DNA from: Candidatus Krumholzibacteriota bacterium
Lineage (GTDB): Bacteria; Krumholzibacteriota; Krumholzibacteriia; Krumholzibacteriales; Krumholzibacteriaceae
NCBI GenBank assembly: GCA_030609325.1
Contig: JAUWCL010000025.1
Span: forward strand, 1-51,668
Reading direction: 5' to 3'
DNA length: 51,668 nt
The position numbers were made by a program, and so were the translations under genes. Positions 27,687 through 36,809 of the stretch are shown one piece after another. A model generated the notes under the pieces. It was not told the origin of the DNA and did no database searches. It worked only from the letters and a program-made list of their open reading frames with translations. Each line of letters begins with the position of its first letter. The stretch's first letter is position 1.

Positions 27687-27821
27687 CTCGGTCGCTCCTT
27701 TCTCGTCCCCCGCAATAGTGAATCACTTCCGAGCAGAACTTTGCAAGATTTATGACAAGAATTCCAAGGGTTTCTGTTAAGTGGCAGAAGAGTATACTTG
27801 CTTGGAAATAATATAATTAAC

Positions 27822-27865
27822 AAGGGGCTGCAGGGCGTTGCATAACGCCATGCAGCCCCTTTTGC
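27822..27865. terminator. Strong hairpin terminator
   Basis: AAGGGGCTGCA (27822-27832) pairs perfectly with TGCAGCCCCTT (27851-27861), with a nested GGCGTT/AACGCC stem inside, followed by TT and another T-rich stretch on the plus strand. The minus side is followed by TTGTTAATTAT, so it may also end the lipoprotein transcript. The preceding 130 bases are AT-rich and hold no recognised gene. Confidence 0.8.
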
Positions 27866-27923
27866 CTTTTCTAATCCTGCATTTTGAGAACCGTTGAAAA
27901 CAGCCCCGTCCTGTATACGGCCG

Positions 27924-28703
27924 TCAGTCCTCGGTCGGCTTCGGCCTGTTCTTCTCGAACTCCGCCCTGTCGATCTCGACGTCGAACTCGATCGACTTCC
28001 AGATCATCTCCCGGTTCTTCGAGCCGTTGACGTATATCGTCTCGTGGAACGGGACGAGGTATCCGTTGACCGGGCGGTAGTCGTCGTAGAGGTTGTGGTT
28101 CCATTCGCCCTGATCGTCCTTGTCGATCGCCCGTGCAGGCAGCCAGGTCGAGTTGTCAAGGTCGAAGAATACCGTGTCCGCCCCCTCGACGGCGGCGACC
28201 CTCGTGAAATCGACTCCGGTGAGTATCGTATCGGGCTCGACTTCGGCGACGATGTAGAGGGTGTCGGCGTGCTCGAGATAGTACGCTATCCCGTCCACCG
28301 TCCTGAGCCCCTTATCGAGCATCGTCGTGTAGCGTTCGCTCTGCCTCACGCCGAGGTTCACCATGACCCATGCCTCTCCGGCGTTGTAGGTGTACCTGAA
28401 GAAGAACGGATGGTCGTAGGCGCTGTAGTCCTGGTCCAGGACCATCATGTCCGGTTTCTGGATGTAGTAGGTGCAGTCGGCCCGCAGGTCGCCCCAGCCG
28501 GGCCAGGTCGTCATCATCAGTCCCCTGTTCACAGAGGTCTTCCATCCGGTAGCCCTCTCGAGGCCGCCGAGCGCCTTCACCGATCTCTTCATTATTCCCT
28601 CGGCGTCGGGCGGGCCGCCGCAGCCGGAGAGCTGGACGGCCGATGCCGCCAGGCAGCAGGCGGCCAGCAGGGCCAGTGACGCCTTCATTCCTGATATCCT
28701 CAT
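27924..28703 (-). CDS. Outer-membrane lipoprotein-like protein (LolA/LolB-like fold possible)
   Basis: 259 aa with a lipoprotein signal peptide ending in LSGC. The mature part begins PPDAEGIMKRSVKALGGLERA, a phrase typical of exported proteins of the LolA-like outer-membrane lipoprotein-sorting group, then alternates beta-strands with aromatic residues (YYIQKPDMMVLDQDY, WVMVNLGVRQSERY). A role in lipid or lipoprotein handling is inferred only from this resemblance. ATG 28688 (MKASLALL) is an alternative start. The aldo/keto reductase gene lies 20 bases upstream on the same strand, so the two probably form an operon. Confidence 0.65.
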   Translation of the reverse strand: MRISGMKASLALLAACCLAASAVQLSGCGGPPDAEGIMKRSVKALGGLERATGWKTSVNRGLMMTTWPGWGDLRADCTYYIQKPDMMVLDQDYSAYDHPFFFRYTYNAGEAWVMVNLGVRQSERYTTMLDKGLRTVDGIAYYLEHADTLYIVAEVEPDTILTGVDFTRVAAVEGADTVFFDLDNSTWLPARAIDKDDQGEWNHNLYDDYRPVNGYLVPFHETIYVNGSKNREMIWKSIEFDVEIDRAEFEKNRPKPTED

Positions 28704-28722
28704 CTCGTTACTTCCCCTCTTG

Positions 28723-29943
28723 TCAGACGGCCAGCTCTTCGTGCGCCCTTATGAGCTTAGACCTGATATCGATGTTGTAAGAACAGCTTGCCGTGCAGTG
28801 CCCGGCGCATGAAGCGCACTGTCCTGCCCGGCGCGACTCCGGCAGTTTCGAGTACATGCTCATCGCGTACTTTTCCCTGCCGTAATTGTTGAAGTAGAGC
28901 CGGTACCTCAGTATGTCGTGGACAGGGACGTCATTCGGACACGAGTCGAGGCACCCGTCGCAGCCCGGCCTGCAGTAATCGCTTCCCAGCAGAGCGCAAT
29001 ACCCTTCCAGGACCTTCTTTTCCTTCATCGACATCTTCGGTCTGCCCGATACGGCGACGAGTTCGTCGATGTCCTCGATCGTGCCCATCGAGATGCAGAC
29101 GGTGTCGAGGTTCGGCTGCGCGAGCATCCATTTCGTCAGCGCCTGCCTCGCCGTGCGGCCTTCCTTCACGTACTCCGAATAGTCGATCTTTCTCGCGGCC
29201 GAGAGGCTCTTCATCGCAACGACGGCAACGCCCTTCTTCTTCGCCTTGGCCAGAACGGGCTCGAGCCCCTTCGTGAGAAGGTTCATGCCGGGCATGATCA
29301 TGTCGAGATCGGTGTTGTCGAGGAGCCAGTCGAAATCCTCGACCATCTTCGGGCCGTGGGAGCTGGCACCCCACGCCCTGATCTTGCCCGCCTTCTTCGC
29401 CCTGCCGAACGCCTCCGGTATCGCCGGGTTCTGGACCCTTTCCAGCCCGCCGAGGTTCGGGTCGCCGACCGAGTGGATCAGGCAGCAGTCGATATAGTCG
29501 GTGTTGAGCCTTTCGAGGCTCTCCTCGATCGCCGTCGTGATCTGCTCGACCGTCGTCTCGGGGGTGAACAGCTCCGGCATCAGTTTCGTCGTCACAAAAA
29601 GCTTGTCGCGCTTTGCAGGGAAGATCTTCCCGACGACCACCTCCATGTCGAAGTACTGCCGAGCCGTGTCGACGTAGTTGATCCCGCGCTCGATGGCGTA
29701 CTCGAGCTGGGCTGGGTCCTGCATCCTCCCGTTGCCGAAAGAGATATCGGAGACCTTCCAGCCAGTCGAGCCGAGAGGCTTGTAGTCGAGGATCTGCGGC
29801 TTGGCCGCCTCTTTGCCCCCCTCAGCGGGAGGCCCGCCGAGGGCCCTGCCTGCGCCGGCGATCCCTATCCCCGCCCCGACTATGCCGGCCATGCCCCGGC
29901 CGAGGAATGATCTCCTCGATATTTCTTTCCTGTCACGATCCAT
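28723..29943 (-). CDS. TAT-exported aldo/keto reductase with C-terminal Fe-S cluster motifs
   Basis: 406 aa. The N-terminus carries a twin-arginine signal (SRRSFLGRGMAG), so a folded, probably cofactor-loaded enzyme is exported. The central ~270 residues are an aldo/keto reductase barrel (YVDTARQY; DYIDCCLIHSV; KAGKIRAWGASSHG). The C-terminal 90 residues hold two Cys clusters, CRPGCDGCLDSCP and CASCAGHCTASC, that resemble 4Fe-4S ferredoxin-like motifs, a layout seen in one branch of this family. NADPH use in the periplasm is puzzling; electrons may come through the clusters. Substrate unknown. Upstream of the lipoprotein gene and 21 bases downstream of the third S9 peptidase. Confidence 0.85.
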   Translation of the reverse strand: MDRDRKEISRRSFLGRGMAGIVGAGIGIAGAGRALGGPPAEGGKEAAKPQILDYKPLGSTGWKVSDISFGNGRMQDPAQLEYAIERGINYVDTARQYFDMEVVVGKIFPAKRDKLFVTTKLMPELFTPETTVEQITTAIEESLERLNTDYIDCCLIHSVGDPNLGGLERVQNPAIPEAFGRAKKAGKIRAWGASSHGPKMVEDFDWLLDNTDLDMIMPGMNLLTKGLEPVLAKAKKKGVAVVAMKSLSAARKIDYSEYVKEGRTARQALTKWMLAQPNLDTVCISMGTIEDIDELVAVSGRPKMSMKEKKVLEGYCALLGSDYCRPGCDGCLDSCPNDVPVHDILRYRLYFNNYGREKYAMSMYSKLPESRRAGQCASCAGHCTASCSYNIDIRSKLIRAHEELAV

Positions 29944-29964
29944 GACGTACCTCGCTTTTGCGCG

Positions 29965-32085
29965 CTACTCCTTGCCTTCTTCCTCTTTTTCCTCCTCCAG
30001 GTCGAGGCCGTAGCTCCCGTGAATCAGAAGCGGAGGCATCGGCCCCTCAAGGGGATTTCTGTCGCGTACGTACCAGTCGTACCACTCTATGTGTCTGTAT
30101 AATACGTCGATCCGGCCGGGTTGTTTCCTGTTTCCGTGTCCCTCGCCGGGATACTGCACGAGCCGCACAGCCGGGTGATCGTTCATCTTCAGCCGCCGGT
30201 GAAACTCGAGGCTCTGGGAGGGGTGGACCCTCGTGTCGGCCGCCCCGCCGATGATCAGCACGGCCGACCTGCTCTGGTGGGCCCAGTAGATCGGGCTGCG
30301 CTTGAGGCTGAACTCCCACTGGTCCCAGTCTGCGTCGAGCTTCTTGCCCGAGTGGACGTAGAGCTCCTCGTACGGGATGTCTGTCGTGCCGCGCTTGCTT
30401 ACCAGGTCGCTGATGCCGACGAACATGCAGACGGCCCTGACTTTCCCGGTGTAGTAACCGGCGAACCACGCCGCGGCGAAACCGCCGTATGATCCGCCCC
30501 CGAGGCCGACCCGGGAGCCGTCGGCGATTCCCTCGTCGACGAGGAAATCGATCCCGTCGGCGACGTCGTCGAATTCCTTGCCGGCGGCGTCCATGTATCC
30601 CTGCGCGGCGAACTCTACCCCGTAACCGGTGCTGGCCCGGTAGTTGGGGTAGAAGACCGCGTACCCCTTGCCGGCGAGGACCTGGGCGGGGTGGAAGTAC
30701 GAGCCGAGCCAGATGTTGCGGTAGTGTGCCTCAGGCCCGCCGTGGACGGTCATGATCAGGGGATATTGCTTGCCCTCCTCGTAACCGACCGGATAGACGA
30801 GGATCCCCTCGATCTCGAGGCCGTCGCGCGCCTTGTACCGCACGACCTCCTGACGGCCGAGCTCGCGTTCGGCGATCCACGGGTTGAATGTCGTGAGCCT
30901 CTCGAGCTCCCTGCCGCCCTTTTTCCAGTAGAATATATCGCCGGGGATGTCGGGCGACGCCCCGACGAACGCGAAATGCTTGAAGTCTTTCGTGAAATGC
31001 GGGGCGTTGAAGACGATGCCTGCCTTCTTTCCGTCGAGGATGACCTTGCGCCCGCCGCCTTTCGCCTTCACCGTGCTGAGCGTGTTCCAGGCACCCTCGC
31101 CGGCGAGGGTGCAGACGGTGCCGTTGTTCTCCCAGCCGACCCAGTTGATGTGGCCTCGGAAGTCCTCCGGCGTGAGGTTGATCGCCTCCTTGCCCGCGAC
31201 GTCGATGACGTAAGCCTGGCTGAGGGCGTGATCGGCCTGCGTGAGCGCAGCGACGTAGGCGAGTTTCTTTCCGTCGGGGCTGAACGCGAATCCACCGAGT
31301 TTGCCGGGATTGTCGGTCAGGCGCCTCGTTCTGCCCGTCTCCAGGTCGAGGATGTGGATCTTCCTGAACATGTACCGGTGATCTATGAGATTCTTCGGGC
31401 AGGTAGCGATCGCCGCGTACTTCCCGTCGGGGCTGAGCACGAAGCCAACGACGTGGATTCCCTCGGTGACCTTCTTGCCCTTTACCTTCTCGCACTCTCC
31501 GAATTTTCCTGTGTAGAGCTCGCGGTTGCGCAGGTTCTCCTCGTAGTAGATAAATCCGTATCCCTTGTCGTCGAGCGTCTTCTCGACCTCCGGTTTCTCC
31601 TCCATCTCGAGCCAGGCGATCCCGCTCCCGTCGGGAAGCCAGCGGAACGAGCCGGCGCCGGTCTTCGAGGTGGTCACCTGAACCGATTCGCCGCCGTCGA
31701 CAGGGATCATCCATACCTGGGTCTTGGCCTTTTCCCCGCGGCGCATCGTGAAGCCGATCTTCTTTCCGTCGGGGCTGAAACGGGGCGAGCCGACGTTGAC
31801 CTTGCCGGTTATGAATGGGAGGATCTCGCCTGTCTTCGTCGAGACGAGATAGAGTTCCGAGTACGCTCCGCCCGCCTTCTCCTTCGCGCAGCGCGGGACG
31901 CTCAGGGTGTATGCTATCCACCGGCCGTCGGGGCTGATGTCGGCGTAGTAGGTCCTCTTGACGCGGAGCATGTCCTCCGCCGAGACGACGTCGGCCGAAA
32001 CCGGCGCCTGAAACGCGGAAAGCGCCGGTATCATCAGGGACAACACCAGCGCAAGCAGGAAGTCGAACCTCCCGAACCTGGTCAT
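29965..32085 (-). CDS. Exported S9 family prolyl oligopeptidase-like peptidase
   Basis: 706 aa, third S9 peptidase of the window. ATG 32085 follows GGAG by 7 bases and gives the signal peptide MTRFGRFDFLLALVLSLMIP. Propeller repeats carry SPDGR/SPDGK motifs; the hydrolase domain has GLGGGSYGG (Ser), IGGAADTRVHPSQ (Asp) and PGEGHGN (His). It starts back to back with the OPT oligopeptide transporter about 210 bases away, an arrangement consistent with extracellular peptide cleavage followed by import. A TATAAT-like box lies on the minus strand near 32139-32144 upstream of its start. Confidence 0.9.
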   Translation of the reverse strand: MTRFGRFDFLLALVLSLMIPALSAFQAPVSADVVSAEDMLRVKRTYYADISPDGRWIAYTLSVPRCAKEKAGGAYSELYLVSTKTGEILPFITGKVNVGSPRFSPDGKKIGFTMRRGEKAKTQVWMIPVDGGESVQVTTSKTGAGSFRWLPDGSGIAWLEMEEKPEVEKTLDDKGYGFIYYEENLRNRELYTGKFGECEKVKGKKVTEGIHVVGFVLSPDGKYAAIATCPKNLIDHRYMFRKIHILDLETGRTRRLTDNPGKLGGFAFSPDGKKLAYVAALTQADHALSQAYVIDVAGKEAINLTPEDFRGHINWVGWENNGTVCTLAGEGAWNTLSTVKAKGGGRKVILDGKKAGIVFNAPHFTKDFKHFAFVGASPDIPGDIFYWKKGGRELERLTTFNPWIAERELGRQEVVRYKARDGLEIEGILVYPVGYEEGKQYPLIMTVHGGPEAHYRNIWLGSYFHPAQVLAGKGYAVFYPNYRASTGYGVEFAAQGYMDAAGKEFDDVADGIDFLVDEGIADGSRVGLGGGSYGGFAAAWFAGYYTGKVRAVCMFVGISDLVSKRGTTDIPYEELYVHSGKKLDADWDQWEFSLKRSPIYWAHQSRSAVLIIGGAADTRVHPSQSLEFHRRLKMNDHPAVRLVQYPGEGHGNRKQPGRIDVLYRHIEWYDWYVRDRNPLEGPMPPLLIHGSYGLDLEEEKEEEGKE

Positions 32086-32295
32086 ATCGACGCTCCTTCC
32101 GTTGAATGCAATTTGCTGAGGGCTTGATTGCACGAGGAATTATACACACGGGGGCGGAGGTTTGGATATAACAAAAGGGAACAGCAGCATCCGGCGGACA
32201 ATATCTGCTTTACCGGCCAGGCACGGCGGTGATAGTTTTCTGACGATGCGAGGAAAAAATACAGTACGAGCTGTCATGACGAGAAAGGATGCTCA

Positions 32296-34254
32296 ATGAG
32301 CGATCAGCCTACGAGACTTTCGCCCGAAGCGTACAGGGAACTGAAGGAAGGCGAGACTTATCACCCGATAGTGCCGGCAAGCGAATCTCCGCTCGAGATC
32401 ACCGTCAGGTCGGTGACGATTGGACTGATCATGGCGATGGTCTTCTCGCTCGCTTCCGCCTACCTGGCTCTCAAGACGGGGCAGGGGATGGAGGCGGCGA
32501 TACCGATCGCCATCATTGCCATCGGGATAGCCAACGTATTCGCGCGCAAGAGCACGATCCTCGAGAACGTGATCATCCAGTCGATAGGCGCAGCGTCGAG
32601 CGCCGTGGTCGCCGGCGCAGTATTCACGATACCGGCCCTCTACATGCTCGACATCGAGGTAACCTTCTGGCATATCTTTCTGACCGCTTTCTTCGGCGGT
32701 TGCCTGGGCGTGCTCTTCCTCATACCGCTTCGCGACTATCTCATGGTCAGGGAACACGGCAAGCTCCCCTTCCCCGAGGCGATGGCGACGACCGAGATCC
32801 TCGTGGCCGGCGAGAGCGCCGGGCGGCAGGCGAAGACACTCGCCTGGGCGGCGCTGGTCGGTTTCGTATTCGACCTCTGCATACTCACGTTCTCGTTCTG
32901 GAAGGAGGTCATCACCTTCCACGCCGTGGGGCTCGGCCGCTGGATCGAGCGCAGATTCTCGATGGCGTTCAGGATCGACGGGCTTTCCGCGATCGTAGGG
33001 CTCGGGTATATCGTGGGGATCAAGTACGCATCGATCATCGCGGCGGGAAGCTTCCTCTCGTTCCTCGTCCTCATACCGCTCGTCAAGTTCATCGGCGGCG
33101 GGCTCGATATAGTCATCCCGCCGGGGGATGTTCCGATCTCACAGATGTCGGTCGACGACATATTCGTCAACTATATACGCCTCATCGGCATCGGTGGGAT
33201 CGCCGGAGCGGGGATCATGGGGATCATCAGATCGATCCCCTCGATAGGACAGTCGTTTATCCTCGGGATAAAGGGTATCGCCGCCTCAAGGGGAGAGGAG
33301 CACCCCGACGTCAGGACCGAGCGCAACCTCAACATGCGCGACGTCCTGATAGGCATCGCCGCGATCGGCGTCTGTCTCTGGCTCTTCTTCCGCGGCGGAG
33401 TGGCAGACAGCCTCGTGGCGACTATCGGCGTTCTGCTCGCACTCGGCATATCGTTCCTCTTCACGATGGTCGCCGCAAGAGCGATCGGACTGATCGGAAC
33501 GAACCCCGTCTCGGGAATGACGCTGGCGACGCTGATTATAACGAGCGTGATACTCACCCGCGTCGGGCTGTCCGGCCCGCCGGGGATGTTCATAGCGCTG
33601 ATCATCGGAGGAGTCGTCTGTACGGCCCTCGCTACGGCCGGCGCATTCGCGACCGACCTGAAGACAGGTTACTGGATAGGCGCCACGCCGAAAAATCAGC
33701 AGACTTACAAGTTCCTCGGCGTCCTTGTCTCCGCCGTTTTCTGCGCGCTGGCGATGATGCTGCTGGCGAACACATACACTTTCGGATCGATGGAGATGCC
33801 CGCGCCCCAGGCCTCGGCGATGAAGGAGATCATATACGGGCTGATGGGACCGGAGGCGGGAGTCCAGTGGATACTGTTCTCGTTCGGGGTGATCATCTCG
33901 GCCATCCTGTGGATGGCCGGCGTACCGGCCCTCGCATTCGCGCTGGGCATGTACCTGCCTATCCAGCTCAACACCGCCGTGTTGCTCGGCGGCATCATAT
34001 CGTGGTTCGTCGGCAGGTCGAGCAGGGACGAGAAGGTCGCAAAGGAACGCAAGGCGAGGGGTATCCTCGTCGCGTCAGGATTCATCGCCGGCGGCTCGAT
34101 CGCCGGAGTCGTCGCTGCGGTCTTCGCCGCGCTGGGATGGGACAGGATCCTCGGCGTCTCATACGGGGAAAACGCCTCCGAGCTCGTAGCCATCGGCATG
34201 TTGATAGCCCTTTCCCTGTTCATGTACCATTACTCGAAGAGGGTGAAGGGATAA
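32296..34254 (+). CDS. OPT family oligopeptide transporter
   Basis: 652 aa with about 14-16 membrane helices, an inner-membrane transporter of the OPT superfamily (peptides or metal-peptide complexes). Near the N-terminus it carries ITVRSVTIGLIMAMVFSLASAY and the family motif of helix 2 with KTGQGMEAAIP, then LPFPEAMATTEIL. It belongs to the bacterial OPT/YSL-like branch that takes up short peptides. AAAGGA precedes the start. Divergent from the third S9 peptidase. Followed after 30-70 bases by a GC-rich hairpin. Confidence 0.9.
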   Translation: MSDQPTRLSPEAYRELKEGETYHPIVPASESPLEITVRSVTIGLIMAMVFSLASAYLALKTGQGMEAAIPIAIIAIGIANVFARKSTILENVIIQSIGAASSAVVAGAVFTIPALYMLDIEVTFWHIFLTAFFGGCLGVLFLIPLRDYLMVREHGKLPFPEAMATTEILVAGESAGRQAKTLAWAALVGFVFDLCILTFSFWKEVITFHAVGLGRWIERRFSMAFRIDGLSAIVGLGYIVGIKYASIIAAGSFLSFLVLIPLVKFIGGGLDIVIPPGDVPISQMSVDDIFVNYIRLIGIGGIAGAGIMGIIRSIPSIGQSFILGIKGIAASRGEEHPDVRTERNLNMRDVLIGIAAIGVCLWLFFRGGVADSLVATIGVLLALGISFLFTMVAARAIGLIGTNPVSGMTLATLIITSVILTRVGLSGPPGMFIALIIGGVVCTALATAGAFATDLKTGYWIGATPKNQQTYKFLGVLVSAVFCALAMMLLANTYTFGSMEMPAPQASAMKEIIYGLMGPEAGVQWILFSFGVIISAILWMAGVPALAFALGMYLPIQLNTAVLLGGIISWFVGRSSRDEKVAKERKARGILVASGFIAGGSIAGVVAAVFAALGWDRILGVSYGENASELVAIGMLIALSLFMYHYSKRVKG

Positions 34255-34282
34255 GATAAACAGCTGACATGCGCCCGATCTG

Positions 34283-34324
34283 AAAAACCGGGGCGGCTCC
34301 ACAGGTCATGGCCGCGCCGCCCCG
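34283..34324 (-). terminator. Terminator at the end of the lower-GC gene patch
   Basis: CGGGGCGGC (34289-34297) pairs perfectly with GCCGCCCCG (34316-34324). On the minus strand it is followed within two bases by TTTTT, so it is a terminator for the SUMF1 gene reading leftward; it may also stop the convergent OPT transcript. Confidence 0.75.
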
Positions 34325-34459
34325 CGTCCCTGCCTCACCACCTGCCCGCCCGTGTCCCGATCTGTCTTCGTATACAGATACACAGCGGGTGGGGAGGGTA
34401 TTCAGATGCAGCTGGACAGAATGACCAAGTGTGTCCAAGAATCCAAGGGACCGCGGAGA

Positions 34460-35419
34460 CTAGCGGGCAAAACCGCCGCGAGCAACACGAAATCCGGTGT
34501 AGATTTCCTCACTCGCCGAGCCGCGCCCGCTGAAGTCGCGAGTTGCTGAACGGCAGTAGGCAGGGGAGTTGTACCAGCCGCCGCCGCGATGGGCGCGGTA
34601 AATGTAAGGTTCAGAAACATTAACATCCGGACCCAGTGGATTGTCCTGAAAGCTACTTGGATAGTTATCAAACTGGTCCCAGCACCATTCCCATACATTA
34701 CCGCTCATATCATATGCACCCAGACTGTTCTCATGCAGCTGCCCAACTGGATGTGTGGTTGATCCTGTATTATCCTCATACCATGCACAGTCCCCTATAT
34801 CGGGATCCAAATTACATCCGCTGTGCTCAGCCCCCGATGAAACACTCGTACCATTTATATATCTCGCCGCGTATTCCCACTCCGCCTCTGTAGGCAATCT
34901 GAACCCATCCCCAGCCCAATCCACATAGTCATTGCCTATATCTCCACCCGTTGATGAATCCTTATAAAATTCTGTCTTCGACGAGCTTGTATAATATACT
35001 GGTGTTAGCCCTTCTTTATCTGAATACGCGTTGCACCAGGCTATGCAATCCCGCCAGTTTATATATGTTACAGGGTGCTGACCTGTAGTACTACAAGGTT
35101 GGGGATAACATCCGCCTTGTTGGCCAGCATTCGAAAAAATATATCCATTCGACTCAGCCCAGGTCTTGACCTCTGTCCAGAGAGCATAGGTTACCTCGTA
35201 TTTGCCAATCTGGAACTCATCCAAGGATACAGTATGAACTGGTGCTTCATTAGCTACTATCCCATCCCAGCCCATCGGATAACCGATTGTCGCGGGGACT
35301 GTGCTTAAATCATATTCATCGGGTTCAGTTACTGGATTTGTCACCTCATCTTCACCGCAATTAATGAATGAAATAGAGATAAAAATAACCATGGCAAATA
35401 GTGCGAAAAGCCTTTTCAT
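34460..35419 (-). CDS. SUMF1/FGE-sulfatase-domain lipoprotein
   Basis: 319 aa lipoprotein (signal ends SFINC). The mature part is a formylglycine-generating-enzyme-like (SUMF1) domain: VSLDEFQIGKYEVTYALW, RLPTEAEWEYAAR, MSGNVWEWCWD, RGGGWYNSPAYCRSATRD and GFRVARG. Only one cysteine lies near the C-terminal active-site segment, where true FGE enzymes have a Cys pair, so it is more probably a ligand-binding or structural SUMF1 domain. The gene is lower in GC, with a richer set of A/T-ending codons than its neighbours, suggesting a transferred patch. AAAGGAG precedes the start. Confidence 0.8.
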   Translation of the reverse strand: MKRLFALFAMVIFISISFINCGEDEVTNPVTEPDEYDLSTVPATIGYPMGWDGIVANEAPVHTVSLDEFQIGKYEVTYALWTEVKTWAESNGYIFSNAGQQGGCYPQPCSTTGQHPVTYINWRDCIAWCNAYSDKEGLTPVYYTSSSKTEFYKDSSTGGDIGNDYVDWAGDGFRLPTEAEWEYAARYINGTSVSSGAEHSGCNLDPDIGDCAWYEDNTGSTTHPVGQLHENSLGAYDMSGNVWEWCWDQFDNYPSSFQDNPLGPDVNVSEPYIYRAHRGGGWYNSPAYCRSATRDFSGRGSASEEIYTGFRVARGGFAR

Positions 35420-35565
35420 TTTATTTCTCCTTTGGTATGAAGTGCCGTTCCTTCTTCCTGATGACTATATAGTACCATATCCCCATCAATGCATAGAATA
35501 CCATCATTGGGTATGGAGAAGTTTCGGCATTACACATAACATTGTGTTATCCGTAGTCGGCCTCT

Positions 35566-36177
35566 CTATTTGTCGTGTTCTATGCACCCCTTGTTCGATT
35601 CACCAGATGCGTATTCTCTCAATATTGGAAGAGCTATGCTGTAGGATATCCATGGAAATTCATCGTTTTGGTAGATTGTACCTTCAAAAAGATCTTGGGT
35701 AAGTGAGTTTTTGGGGATCAAGAAGAACATATCTTTTGACGCAACGACAGCAAAGAACTTATGGCTATCGATTGAAAGCAACGATATCTCTGAATCGGTT
35801 TTCTTCTTCCTAAGATCATGAATGACGCCAAATAGCTTTTCCTGTCCTGATGATCGATAGTACTCCCACTCCTCGCCAGTATTTCTAACGCTGATCATAC
35901 CCTTGGGAACACCCTTGACTAGAATAGGAAAGTCAAAGCAGACGAATGTCGCATTGGCAAGTAGGCTGGATCCATCTTCATCTAAATTCAGCAAGTCTTT
36001 ACTCCACATCACATATCTTGGATATGGCTCGCCTAGGGATGCATTTAGGCCGCGCTTCTCCAGATACACCTCCGCGACATCGCGAGCTTCCTCAGGGACC
36101 TCAACTGAATGAGCAAGAGCTGACATCATCAGAGATAAAATGAATATCGTGGCAGTCTTTGGACTTATATCAAACAT
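35566..36177 (-). CDS. Hypothetical exported protein
   Basis: 203 aa; signal peptide MFDISPKTATIFILSLMMSALAHS. The mature N-terminus (VPEEARDVAEVYLEKRGLNASLGEPY) resembles the start of propeptide- or SpeB-inhibitor-like domains of exported peptidases, then a beta-rich region follows. I do not recognise a family with confidence. Its codons are A/T-rich, like the SUMF1 gene downstream (145 bases away), which supports a small acquired island. AGGA lies 8 bases upstream of the ATG. Confidence 0.6.
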   Translation of the reverse strand: MFDISPKTATIFILSLMMSALAHSVEVPEEARDVAEVYLEKRGLNASLGEPYPRYVMWSKDLLNLDEDGSSLLANATFVCFDFPILVKGVPKGMISVRNTGEEWEYYRSSGQEKLFGVIHDLRKKKTDSEISLLSIDSHKFFAVVASKDMFFLIPKNSLTQDLFEGTIYQNDEFPWISYSIALPILREYASGESNKGCIEHDK

Positions 36178-36220
36178 AGATGAATTCCTATTTCGCTCAA
36201 TCCGATTACGTATATTGCCG

Positions 36221-36240
36221 CACTCCCGGCGCCGGGAGTG
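36221..36240. repeat. 20-bp perfect palindrome, copy 2
   Basis: Identical to 16578-16597. It begins one base after the lipoprotein stop codon on the minus strand, at the boundary between the GC-rich chromosome and the lower-GC patch. No T run follows in either direction. Confidence 0.7.
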
Positions 36241-36241
36241 C

Positions 36242-36793
36242 TTACTGGAGTGGGCGTTTGAGCAGCTTTATTTCGTCGATCCAAACCGTTCCGTGTCCGC
36301 TGACGTGGATGTTCAGCTCGACCACGTCGGGATTCTGGCCCGCGCGGAGCTTGAACGGGGTGCTCCTGACCGTCCAGTCGTTTGTACCCGACAGGGCGAA
36401 CTGGTAGTTTCGCGAGAAAAACTCGCCCTCCCCCTGAAAAAAGCACTTCATCTCAAGAAACGTCTCTCCCTCCAGGTCCTTGGTGCGCAGGGCCGCCTGG
36501 TAGACGAGGAACGCCTCCTCGAGATCGATGTCGCCGAGCCTGTAGAGCGGCAGTGTCTGTGTGCCCGATACGTCTATTCTGATAGAGCCGTTCCCGTCGC
36601 GTGAGATATTGTTGTCGGTGGATATGTTCTTTCTCGCGATCACTTCGGAGGAAGAGTTGACGGGGATCTTTTTGATAACGTCCCCGTTGCCGTCGCCGTT
36701 TCCCCCGCCTCCGCCGCAGGCCGAGAAGAGAGCCAGCAGTATGGCGAACGCCGCCATCGCGGTCTTACCTGTCGAGGTCTTCCGTACGGTCAT
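36242..36793 (-). CDS. Lipoprotein with beta-sandwich (carbohydrate-binding-like) domain
   Basis: 183 aa. Signal peptide with a lipobox-like LFSACGGGG, then a Gly/Asn/Asp-rich linker. The rest is beta-rich (SIRIDVSGTQTLPLYR, DVVELNIHVSGHGTVWIDEIKLLKRP), matching the jelly-roll fold of carbohydrate-binding-module-like domains, with the typical late VWIDEIKL strand. ATG 36793 is chosen because GGAGG lies 9 bases before it. Probably outer-membrane anchored. It follows the MDR dehydrogenase by 16 bases on the same strand, so they may be co-transcribed. Confidence 0.65.
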   Translation of the reverse strand: MTVRKTSTGKTAMAAFAILLALFSACGGGGGNGDGNGDVIKKIPVNSSSEVIARKNISTDNNISRDGNGSIRIDVSGTQTLPLYRLGDIDLEEAFLVYQAALRTKDLEGETFLEMKCFFQGEGEFFSRNYQFALSGTNDWTVRSTPFKLRAGQNPDVVELNIHVSGHGTVWIDEIKLLKRPLQ

Positions 36794-36809
36794 GGTCGTC
36801 AACCTCCGT

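Noticed and set aside
27565-27780. Plus-strand 71-codon ORF with a hydrophobic N-terminus
   Set aside because: No ribosome-binding site, overlaps the better-supported small minus-strand ORF and runs into AT-rich intergenic sequence.
32289-34259. 656-codon plus-strand frame shifted from the OPT transporter
   Set aside because: Arg-rich frameshifted reading; the OPT frame at 32296 has the transporter motifs and membrane helices.
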